35,597 nt of DNA from a virus: IMG/VR virus record IMGVR_UViG_3300029990_000028, positions 1 to 35,597 of that record; one strand, written 5' to 3'. The translations under genes were made by a program, and so were the position numbers. Positions 24,088 to 29,592 of this stretch are shown here, piece by piece (within the stretch, counting starts at the first letter, position 1; every line of letters begins with the position of its first letter). The notes beneath the pieces were generated by a model that saw only the letters and a list, made by a program, of their open reading frames with translations, did not search any database and was not told the origin of the DNA.

Positions 24088-24267
24088 TTATGCAGCGGTT
24101 TTCTTTTTTTCGGCCTTCAATTGGCCGCCAGTTACAAGTTCAAGCTGGTACTGACGTAGCTCAGGAATCTCGTCACCCCATTGCCTGACAGCCTCGTATG
24201 TGATGCCGAGTGCCTTGGCGAGGGGCGCGATCCCTTTGAAATGGTTAATTGCGTCGGCACGGTTCAT
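24088..24267 (-). CDS. Cro-like repressor
   Basis: 59 residues from ATG 24265-24267 with AAGGAG 6 bases upstream. Starts MNRADAINHFKGIAPLAKAL; helix-turn-helix PLAKALGITYEAVRQWGDEI; basic tail QLKAEKKKTAA. It is divergent from cI and is the first gene from PR. Its recognition-helix sequence YEAVRQW is identical to that of CI, which suggests that both read the same operators. The size is close to lambda Cro (66). Confidence 0.92.
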   Translation of the reverse strand: MNRADAINHFKGIAPLAKALGITYEAVRQWGDEIPELRQYQLELVTGGQLKAEKKKTAA

Positions 24268-24292
24268 GGCTGACTCCTTGGGGTATGCGGCA

Positions 24293-24321
24293 ATTCAAGC
24301 ATGCTTGTGTTTACTAAGCAA
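24293..24321 (-). promoter_or_regulatory. PR (early lytic promoter) candidate
   Basis: On the minus strand TTGCTT (24316-24321), a 17-base spacer and TTGAAT (24293-24298) place the start near 24286, about 20 bases before the cro ATG. Operators at 24296-24307 and 24319-24330 cover the -10 and -35 boxes. Confidence 0.5.
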
Positions 24322-24343
24322 GCATGCTTGCCAAGCTAACTTG
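24296..24343. promoter_or_regulatory. OR: three operators CAAGC-N3-CTTG
   Basis: Sites at 24296-24307 (CAAGCATGCTTG), 24319-24330 (same, extended to GCAAGCATGCTTGC) and 24332-24343 (CAAGCTAACTTG). The first two are separated by 11 bases; the same 11-base separation recurs in OL. They lie between divergent cro and cI. Confidence 0.85.
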
Positions 24344-24349
24344 TAGATT
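24321..24349 (+). promoter_or_regulatory. PRM (cI maintenance promoter) candidate
   Basis: TAGATT at 24344-24349 is placed so that transcription would begin at the A of the cI ATG (24356). No ribosome site precedes that ATG, so the cI message is probably leaderless, as in lambda. The -35 region is poor and lies in the second operator, fitting a CI-activated promoter. Confidence 0.55.
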
Positions 24350-24355
24350 GCTTGC

Positions 24356-25204
24356 ATGAAAATTACTGACCGGATTACGAAACTCGTCCTTGCGCGAAAG
24401 CCTGAGATCGGGCCGCGAGGATTCAAAAGGGATATAGCGACCACCTGCGGGGTCAGCTACGAAGCTGTTCGTCAGTGGTTTGCAGGCGATACCGGCAATA
24501 TAAAGAACGAAAATCTTGTCGCTATCGCTGAAGGCTATGACACGACGGTTGATTGGCTGCTATCTGGCAAGGGTGAGCCCCCGAGCCGGAAGGTCGTGAA
24601 TGCTCCAAAAGCCGGCAATAAGTCATCTGTAGATCTGGTCAAGCAGATGCTCGCGAAGCATGGCCGGGGCTTGTCGGAAGAAGCCCGGGCGCGAATCGCC
24701 GAGGTAGTTGAAGAGGTGGCTCTGGAGTCGAAGTCGACCAATGTAGTGAACGTCGACTTTACTCGGGCAGGTCAGGTTGGCGATGAAGTATGGATTGCCC
24801 ACTACGATGTGCGAGCAGCGATGGGTGGCGGGCAGATCCCACACGAATTCCCGGAAATGCTTCAGGACATAAGGGTCAGCCCCAAGCACCTTCGCGAGAT
24901 GGGTGTCACGTTCAAAGAGCACTTCCATCTCAAGATGATCACCGGATGGGGCCAGTCGATGGCGCCGACGATCAAAGATCGCGACCCCTTGCTCGTCGAC
25001 ATCACGATCAGGGAGTTCACCGGGGACGGCATCTACCTCTTCTCCCACGACGACATGTTGTACGTGAAGCGCCTACAGAAGAAAGGCAAGGACCGCTTCA
25101 AGATGATCTCGGACAACAAGCACCACGACATTGAAGAGATTCGTGTGGACGACACCCATATCTTGGCTCGGGTGCTTTATGTATGGAATGGGAGCCCACT
25201 ATAA
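24356..25204 (+). CDS. CI-type phage repressor (HTH + S24 protease domain)
   Basis: 282 residues. N-terminal helix-turn-helix: KRDIATTCGVSYEAVRQW at 24-41, sharing YEAVRQW with Cro. A linker follows (about 80-130). The C-terminal S24/LexA-type domain has nucleophile Ser201 in GWGQSMAPTIKDRDPLLVD and the general-base Lys238 in MLYVKRLQ. A likely self-cleavage Ala-Gly is at 138-139 (FTRAGQV). RecA-stimulated autocleavage would therefore induce the prophage after DNA damage. Starts without a ribosome site, consistent with a leaderless message. No terminator separates it from the next gene. Confidence 0.95.
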   Translation: MKITDRITKLVLARKPEIGPRGFKRDIATTCGVSYEAVRQWFAGDTGNIKNENLVAIAEGYDTTVDWLLSGKGEPPSRKVVNAPKAGNKSSVDLVKQMLAKHGRGLSEEARARIAEVVEEVALESKSTNVVNVDFTRAGQVGDEVWIAHYDVRAAMGGGQIPHEFPEMLQDIRVSPKHLREMGVTFKEHFHLKMITGWGQSMAPTIKDRDPLLVDITIREFTGDGIYLFSHDDMLYVKRLQKKGKDRFKMISDNKHHDIEEIRVDDTHILARVLYVWNGSPL

Positions 25205-25296
25205 CTAGAACATCTTCCTATTGCATATTCAAAGCTATAAATCACACAACAAATAATTAAAACAATATACTAGCCAACAGAAACTATAGGGACATT
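25205..25296 (+). promoter_or_regulatory. AT-rich spacer before the NA37/RelA cassette
   Basis: 92 bases with no hairpin terminator, so read-through from cI is possible. TATACT at about 25267 is a possible -10 without a clear -35. A ribosome site AGGGA lies about 7 bases before the next ATG. Confidence 0.35.
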
Positions 25297-26373
25297 ATGA
25301 GCAAGTTCGAGTTTGAAGCTCTTTCTATCGAAAGAATGGTGGCACATACGATTAACCCCCGAACCAAAGAAGGGGTTTTAGTTCCTCCGCAACTATCTGA
25401 TGACTTGATTACATTGGATGTTGATTCGCGTGATCTTGTACAGGTTCGAGTGACTGAGGCGCTGGGGAGCGCTTCTCACGGCATCGAAATTAACGTAGAG
25501 AAAACAGACGCAAACTCTTTCATGCAGAAAGCTGCCGCGATGATCCGAGCAAATGACGTAGACTTCGTAGCTCGATCAAAAAAAATCGCAGAGGACCTTG
25601 CGGACGCACAGACAAACCCCAAATGGCCGGGCGGAATATTGATTGTTTTGGCTGGTAAGGTCGGAATAAATCAAAACCCATATATAGCAGTCATAAAGGC
25701 AGAAACAGATAAAGGATTTAACATTGTTGAAGTAAACGGATCGGTTAGTCTGACCCTTATTAAAAAAATGCTTCTATCCCAAACCCAAAGACTATACAAG
25801 ATCGGGTTAATAGTTGAGATATCCTATCAAGCGCCTAAGGACGGCCTCTTTCTTCAGCACAACTACAGATACTTCCTATTTGACCACTTGCTTACCAGCA
25901 CCGAAACCAAGTCGGCAGCAGCGTATTTTTACAATGCTTTTCTGGGAATGAACATTGTCGGATCTTCAAAATATCAAACCAGAAAGTTTTATGAGAGCAC
26001 CAAAACTTTTATTAACACGTTGCCCGTAAGTCCGGAAGAGCGAGGCGCACTCCTTGAAGCCCTACGCTCAGACCTGCGTAGTAACAAAGGTACAATGTCG
26101 ATAACTACGTTCTCAGATGAATATCTACCCAAAGAAGTTCGAAACGACTATGTTCAGGCGATGACCAGTGCAGGGCTCCCTGATACGGCGATGATAAAAG
26201 ACCTCGCGTATATTAAGGCAAAACTGCGCCGACCTCGTCGCGTGGACTTCAGTACTGGGATAAAAATTCAAGTTCCTGCTGAAGTCGACTTCGCTGAATA
26301 TGTCAAGGTCGAACCTCAGGTGGACGGGTACACCCCTGTGCGCATCAAGGGCGTAGTGCAAGGTCAAGAATAA
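25297..26373 (+). CDS. NA37/YejK-like nucleoid-associated protein, first gene of rex-position cassette
   Basis: 358 residues, close to the 335 of E. coli YejK. The pattern fits the 37-kDa nucleoid-associated (NA37) family: DFVARSKKIAEDLADAQTNP, then GGILIVLAGK and YIAVIKAETDKGFNIVEVNG, and KDGLFLQHNYRYFLFDHLLT with AAAYFYNAFLGMNIV. The C-terminal third is basic and beta-rich (KAKLRRPRRVDFSTGIKIQV). It lies directly behind cI on the same strand, where lambda has rexA, is AT-richer than the phage core, and is followed 1 base later by a RelA/SpoT-like gene. The family call is moderately confident; a regulatory or sensing partner role for the next gene is inference. Confidence 0.75.
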   Translation: MSKFEFEALSIERMVAHTINPRTKEGVLVPPQLSDDLITLDVDSRDLVQVRVTEALGSASHGIEINVEKTDANSFMQKAAAMIRANDVDFVARSKKIAEDLADAQTNPKWPGGILIVLAGKVGINQNPYIAVIKAETDKGFNIVEVNGSVSLTLIKKMLLSQTQRLYKIGLIVEISYQAPKDGLFLQHNYRYFLFDHLLTSTETKSAAAYFYNAFLGMNIVGSSKYQTRKFYESTKTFINTLPVSPEERGALLEALRSDLRSNKGTMSITTFSDEYLPKEVRNDYVQAMTSAGLPDTAMIKDLAYIKAKLRRPRRVDFSTGIKIQVPAEVDFAEYVKVEPQVDGYTPVRIKGVVQGQE

Positions 26374-26374
26374 T

Positions 26375-27343
26375 ATGACTCCTGAAGAGTTCAAGGACAA
26401 GTTGACTATTGCTCAACCGGAGCTTCGGTGCTGGGGAAATCATGTCCTTGAACTAGTTAAAAGTCTAGCAAAGGCTCAGGGAGTAACCCTGCAAATACTT
26501 ACAAGCAGAGTAAAGGAGATTGATTCCGCTGTTGGCAAGCTCTCTCGAAAGTCATACAAAAACCCGATGATTGACATGACGGACCTAGTGGGAGTGCGTG
26601 CTGTTTGCCTTCTCAGCCCTCATGTAGATGAATTATGTCGATCACTAAGTTCTTATGCCGATTTGGAAATACAAAAGTCGCGTGATACATCGAAAGAGTA
26701 TGAGAGCGCTCCTGACAAATTCGGATACCAATCCCACCACTTTGAAATTCGTGCTAAACTTGCAACCGTAATCGATGGCATTCACATACCAAAAGAAACG
26801 TGTTGCGAGTTACAGATACGTACTCTTATGCAGCATGCCTATGCGGAGGTAGTCCATGACAGCATTTATAAAAGTTCATGGGGAGCGCCAAGCAGGGCTA
26901 TTCGGTTCGTATCTAGCAGCGCAGCACTTATAGAAACCGCTGATCACTTATTCTGTGAGACAATGAGCATATTGGAGTCGGAAACTAAAATTCGCGGAGA
27001 GCTGCTTGAGCAGCTCACGGGAATTTATGACTCTTACACCTCAAATAAAAAATTCAAAGATCAAAAGTTCAATATGCTTGTGCTAGAAAATCTTACCGAC
27101 CTATTAAAGGAAGACGTACTGTACTCGCTCGATGAGTTCCTGAATCACCGAAAATACATTAGCGATAGAATCAAGTCTAGAATTGACTCAGATGTATTTT
27201 GGTCACAGCCAGTAGCTATTCTTTCTTACTTGTTGGCTCATGAAAACCCAACAGAGCTTAAAGAGCACTGGCCATTTTCTGAATCAGACGATGCGCTAGA
27301 ACTCGTATACAGCGACCTTGGGAAAAAGTACCGCAGCCATTAA
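26375..27343 (+). CDS. RelA/SpoT-domain nucleotide (pyro)phosphotransferase, second gene of rex-position cassette
   Basis: 322 residues. Residues about 40-170 carry the (p)ppGpp-synthetase motifs: SRVKEIDSAVGKLSRK with R45/K47, MTDLVGVRAV with D70 and R75, FGYQSHHFE with Tyr118, and CELQIRTLMQHAYAEVVHD with E145, Q147 and R149. The hydrolase HD domain and TGS/ACT regions are absent, so it is a small stand-alone synthetase. The C-terminal 150 residues are helical and unassigned. Enzymes of this kind make (p)ppGpp, (p)ppApp or modify tRNA; several act as anti-phage toxins (CapRel; the Phrann gp29/gp30 pair). Its place in the immunity region, expressed with cI, suggests superinfection exclusion. 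Translation is coupled to the NA37-like gene. Confidence 0.88.
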   Translation: MTPEEFKDKLTIAQPELRCWGNHVLELVKSLAKAQGVTLQILTSRVKEIDSAVGKLSRKSYKNPMIDMTDLVGVRAVCLLSPHVDELCRSLSSYADLEIQKSRDTSKEYESAPDKFGYQSHHFEIRAKLATVIDGIHIPKETCCELQIRTLMQHAYAEVVHDSIYKSSWGAPSRAIRFVSSSAALIETADHLFCETMSILESETKIRGELLEQLTGIYDSYTSNKKFKDQKFNMLVLENLTDLLKEDVLYSLDEFLNHRKYISDRIKSRIDSDVFWSQPVAILSYLLAHENPTELKEHWPFSESDDALELVYSDLGKKYRSH

Positions 27344-27357
27344 AGTATTTGAAACTA

Positions 27358-27380
27358 AGCCCGCTCAACGCGGGCTTTTT
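27358..27380 (+). terminator. Terminator closing the immunity-region transcript
   Basis: AGCCCGC-(5-base loop)-GCGGGCT followed by TTTT, 15 bases after the RelA-like stop. The opposite strand has a weaker T-rich tail (TTAGTTTC), so it may also end the convergent DUF1654 message. Confidence 0.85.
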
Positions 27381-27388
27381 CATGCCTA

Positions 27389-27706
27389 TCAGAAAGGCGC
27401 CGCCTCTTCTTCCTGCTCAAATTCAACCTCTCCCCTTCCCGCCTTCTCCACTTCCTGCTGCTCCCACCTCACCGTCACGCTGCCGTCGTCGTTGAGCATC
27501 AACTCAAGCTCGTCCGTGTCGGCGATCACTCCCAGTACCTCCTCCCACTCCCGATCCCCGTCCGTGTCCAGGCGATGAATCGTCACCCATCGCTGCGCCT
27601 GCGCCACCGGGTGATTGATCATCGACGACACCCTTAGGCCCAGTCTTTCCATACACGTCATTTCTGCCCGCGTCGATTGCGCCGGGCTTCCCTTCTGCTT
27701 AGCCAT
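27389..27706 (-). CDS. DUF1654-family protein under operator control
   Basis: 105 residues from ATG 27704-27706, chosen for the GAGG 5 bases upstream. The body matches the DUF1654 pattern common in Pseudomonas and their phages: MERLGLRVSSMINHPVAQAQ, then RLDTDGDREWEEVLGVIADT and LMLNDDGSVTVRWEQQE. The C-terminus is very acidic. Function not known to me; the family is often near SOS-regulated or phage loci. Here the promoter lies inside OL, so CI should repress it in the lysogen and release it on induction. Confidence 0.78.
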   Translation of the reverse strand: MAKQKGSPAQSTRAEMTCMERLGLRVSSMINHPVAQAQRWVTIHRLDTDGDREWEEVLGVIADTDELELMLNDDGSVTVRWEQQEVEKAGRGEVEFEQEEEAAPF

Positions 27707-27746
27707 AGCCACCTCACCCACAATACTGTTCATGCATACAGTAATA

Positions 27747-27775
27747 AAAATAAACACAAGCGTGCTTGCATTCAA
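27747..27775 (-). promoter_or_regulatory. Promoter of the DUF1654 gene
   Basis: On the minus strand TTGAAT (27770-27775), exactly 17 bases, then TATTTT (27747-27752). Operator 27757-27768 lies in the spacer, so bound CI or Cro would block it. Confidence 0.6.
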
Positions 27776-27811
27776 ATTACAAGCATGCTTTTATTAATGC
27801 AAGCCGACTTG
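27757..27811. promoter_or_regulatory. OL: three operators CAAGC-N3-CTTG
   Basis: Sites at 27757-27768 (CAAGCGTGCTTG), 27780-27791 (CAAGCATGCTTT, one mismatch) and 27800-27811 (CAAGCCGACTTG). The first two are 11 bases apart, as in OR. This is the lambda-like second operator cluster 3.4 kb away, allowing DNA looping. Confidence 0.82.
27766..27794 (+). promoter_or_regulatory. PL (leftward-arm early promoter) candidate
   Basis: TTGCAT (27766-27771), 17 bases, then TTTTAT (27789-27794) on the plus strand. The middle operator covers the -10 side and the last operator the start point near 27801. Confidence 0.5.
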
Positions 27812-27839
27812 TGCTTCTGAGCAAGCACACGAAGCCCAC

Positions 27840-27852
27840 CGCTCTTTAACAG
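27840..27852 (+). promoter_or_regulatory. boxA-like antitermination element
   Basis: CGCTCTTTAACAG closely matches the rRNA-type boxA (TGCTCTTTAACA) and lambda nut boxA. It lies about 40 bases into the PL leader. A small hairpin CAGGC-CCGAAA-GCCTG at 27913-27928 follows, but it is not clearly a boxB. The rest of the gene-free stretch 27812-28100 holds the RNA motif described separately. Confidence 0.55.
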
Positions 27853-28037
27853 TCAGCGCAACACAGAAACACCAACAGACCGCATTGCCTCTACCGGCGA
27901 CCGGCGAGCAGACAGGCCCGAAAGCCTGCCAACGACAGGAACAACCTGGACGGCTGCCCGATGGTGAAACGCCAGAACTGAGTGAGTGACCCGGCAAGCA
28001 ATGCGCCCCGCCCCTTCCGGCGGCAGTAGGAGGGAAA

Positions 28038-28078
28038 GCATCACTTCTGCACCTTGGCGACAGGGTGCAGCGGGATGT
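28038..28078 (+). ncRNA. Structured RNA motif, copy 1 (leader of TerB-like gene)
   Basis: Outer stem CATC/GATG (28039-28042 with 28074-28077), internal loop ACTT/CGG, and inner 7-bp stem CTGCACC/GGTGCAG (28047-28053 with 28064-28070). A second copy at 28536-28575 keeps both loops exactly while three inner base pairs covary. It ends 22 bases before the gene's ATG. Confidence 0.6.
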
Positions 28079-28100
28079 AACCCAACCCAGAGGAATAACC

Positions 28101-28535
28101 ATGTTAGGCAAATTGTTCGGCAAGAAATCAGGTCAGGCCCGCGCGGCGGTAGCCAAGCTGGCAAACCGTGACCTGATGGAAGCGGTTGTGTACGGCAGCA
28201 TCTACGTTGCGGCCGCCGACGGCGAGCTGCAAGAGAGCGAACTGTCGAAGATCGAAACCATCCTGAGCAACAACCCGGCGCTCCAGGGCTTCGGCGCTGA
28301 ACTGTCCAACACCATCGATCGCGCCAAGACCGACTTCAAGTCAGGGGCTCGCATCCTGCGGCAGAACGCCGAGAAAGAGCTGGGCGATCTGGCTCACTCC
28401 CCGTCCGAAGCGCTGACCGTACTCAACGTGATGCTCACCGTGGCCGAGGCAGACGGCGAGATCGAACCGGCCGAGCTGACCGCCCTCGAGCGCAGCGCCA
28501 AGCTGCTGGGGCTGAATCTGAAAGACCACCTGTAA
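28101..28535 (+). CDS. TerB-like protein
   Basis: 144 residues from ATG at 28101 with GAGGA 7 bases upstream. The TerB/tellurite-resistance-B-like fold is suggested by two matching acidic helices, YVAAADGELQESELSKIETI and TVAEADGEIEPAELTALERS, each with the DGE-x-x-x-x-E/L pattern that binds metal in TerB proteins. The protein is cytosolic, with a short basic start (MLGKLFGKKSGQARAAV). It is the first gene from PL and is flanked on both sides by copies of the same RNA motif. TerB-like domains occur in membrane-stress and phage-defence contexts; the role here is unknown. Confidence 0.82.
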   Translation: MLGKLFGKKSGQARAAVAKLANRDLMEAVVYGSIYVAAADGELQESELSKIETILSNNPALQGFGAELSNTIDRAKTDFKSGARILRQNAEKELGDLAHSPSEALTVLNVMLTVAEADGEIEPAELTALERSAKLLGLNLKDHL

Positions 28536-28575
28536 GCATCACTTCTGCCCATTCAATGAGTGGGCAGCGGGATGC
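28536..28575 (+). ncRNA. Structured RNA motif, copy 2 (after TerB-like gene)
   Basis: Outer stem GCATC/GATGC (28536-28540 with 28571-28575), internal loop ACTT/CGG, and inner stem CTGCCCA/TGGGCAG (28545-28551 with 28561-28567). Compared with copy 1, three pairs change on both sides (A-T to C-G, C-G kept or C-G, C-G to A-T) and a G-T outer pair becomes G-C, preserving the fold. It begins right after the TAA. Confidence 0.6.
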
Positions 28576-28685
28576 GGACGAACACCTGGCGCGCGCCGGT
28601 CACCTGCATTTGAACCCACCCAGAACGGAGGATTGGCAGCCATGTAAACAACAAACTCAGGCGCTCGACCGCCACCCCCTGCGTG

Positions 28686-28739
28686 ACATAGGGAGGTCTA
28701 TGTACCGCAACGAAAGCCCGGTTCCGATCGGGCTTTTTT
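28686..28739 (+). terminator. Hairpin plus Rho-independent terminator after RNA motif copy 2
   Basis: ACATAG/CTATGT (28686-28691 with 28698-28703) has the loop GGAGGT. It is followed by AAAGCCCG-(8-base loop)-CGGGCTTT and more T's (28713-28739). The second hairpin is a clear terminator. The stretch 28536-28741 could be a free small RNA. Confidence 0.75.
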
Positions 28740-28749
28740 ACGCCTCGCC

Positions 28750-28817
28750 TTTATCCGTCAGCACCCTCCCCTGGGCCCACCGGCACAGACCAGGCGGTCA
28801 GGTTGCTGACGAATAAA
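28750..28817 (+). ncRNA. Long-stem RNA structure in the 28843 gene leader
   Basis: Arms 28750-28763 and 28804-28817 pair over 14 positions with one C-A mismatch, enclosing 40 bases that contain a further CTGG/CCAG pairing. It lies 25 bases before the next gene, whose ribosome site GAGGGA is outside the stem. It may be a leader element; no known riboswitch recognised. Confidence 0.45.
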
Positions 28818-28842
28818 CGCAAACCACTCCGAGGGATCAGCC

Positions 28843-29145
28843 ATGCATCCATCATTTCAAGAACGCATCGACGAACTCGGTGTGCTGCTGCAACAAACCA
28901 ACGCTGCGCGAGCCGCGTTCTTCAGTCGCACTGATCGACCGATGCCGAAAAAACCGGTGCGCTATCAGGTAACAGGCGAAAGCGTCGGCATGTTCCAGAT
29001 CGTCGACCTCACCACTGGCAAGACTCGCGCCTTCCGCCAGGCCTATAAGGCTGCTCACGACCTCGCAATGCAGTTCGAAGCAGCGTCCAAGCGTGTCCCG
29101 CTGATCGCCCAAGAGAACGACGTCAAGTTCGCCGACACCCCATGA
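28843..29145 (+). CDS. Unknown left-arm protein
   Basis: 100 residues with ribosome site GAGGGA. Helical start (SFQERIDELGVLLQQTNAAR), a middle that reads like a small beta-rich domain (RYQVTGESVGMFQIVDLTTG), and a helical end (AYKAAHDLAMQFEAASKRVP). Its stop overlaps a possible ATG (ATGA). Not recognised. Confidence 0.65.
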   Translation: MHPSFQERIDELGVLLQQTNAARAAFFSRTDRPMPKKPVRYQVTGESVGMFQIVDLTTGKTRAFRQAYKAAHDLAMQFEAASKRVPLIAQENDVKFADTP

Positions 29146-29226
29146 GGCGCATCAACAAGATCACCGCCGCGCGCCGCCGACCGACATGGCTGGCGCTCCC
29201 GGCAAGTGGAATCGAAGAGGTAGGCC

Positions 29227-29592
29227 ATGGCCGAGGAAGATCTGACGGCGGAAGCCAAGAAGCAGCGCCGCAAACGCGAGAAGGCGGCAGCGAAGGACGC
29301 AGCATTGGGCGTCGAGAAATTTACGGTTGAAGTAGCCGGAGTTTTCAAGGCAGACCTGAAGAAGATCATGGAGGCCCACGGAATCAACAATCAGCAGGAC
29401 ATTCACCAGCGGCTGCTGAGGAACCTGATCGGCACCGACTTCGAAACCCAAGTTTGGATGCTGCGGAATGTCACGACACCTTATGAGGTCCCAGAAAAGG
29501 TGTCGCGAGCATTTTACGAGAAAAGCATGGCCGAGATCGCAGCCGATCCAGGAGACGAGATTCAAGCGCCTCCAAACTTTCTCAACCAGTAG
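29227..29592 (+). CDS. Unknown left-arm protein with basic N-terminus
   Basis: 121 residues. A Lys/Arg-rich, probably disordered start (KKQRRKREKAAAKDA) leads into GVEKFTVEVAGVFKADLKKI and MEAHGINNQQDIHQRLLRNL. The strand followed by two helices is reminiscent of ribbon-helix-helix proteins, but this is only suggestive. It has a GAGG-type site (GAGGTAGGCC) upstream and converges on the next gene with a 31-base overlap at the 3' ends. Confidence 0.65.
   Translation: MAEEDLTAEAKKQRRKREKAAAKDAALGVEKFTVEVAGVFKADLKKIMEAHGINNQQDIHQRLLRNLIGTDFETQVWMLRNVTTPYEVPEKVSRAFYEKSMAEIAADPGDEIQAPPNFLNQ

Noticed and set aside
24100-24340. Palindrome-rich region as possible CRISPR or REP
   Set aside because: The palindromes are repressor operators at regular spacing; there are no repeat-spacer units anywhere in the window.
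28700-28816. 38-residue frame starting at the GGAGGT-loop hairpin
   Set aside because: It runs straight through a clear terminator and an RNA stem; the GGAGGT is too close to the ATG and the peptide is not protein-like.
29142-29330. 62-residue frame overlapping a stop codon (ATGA) after the 28843 gene
   Set aside because: The overlap looks like coupling, but most of the frame lies over the next gene in another frame, is Arg/Gly-rich, and has no ribosome site.
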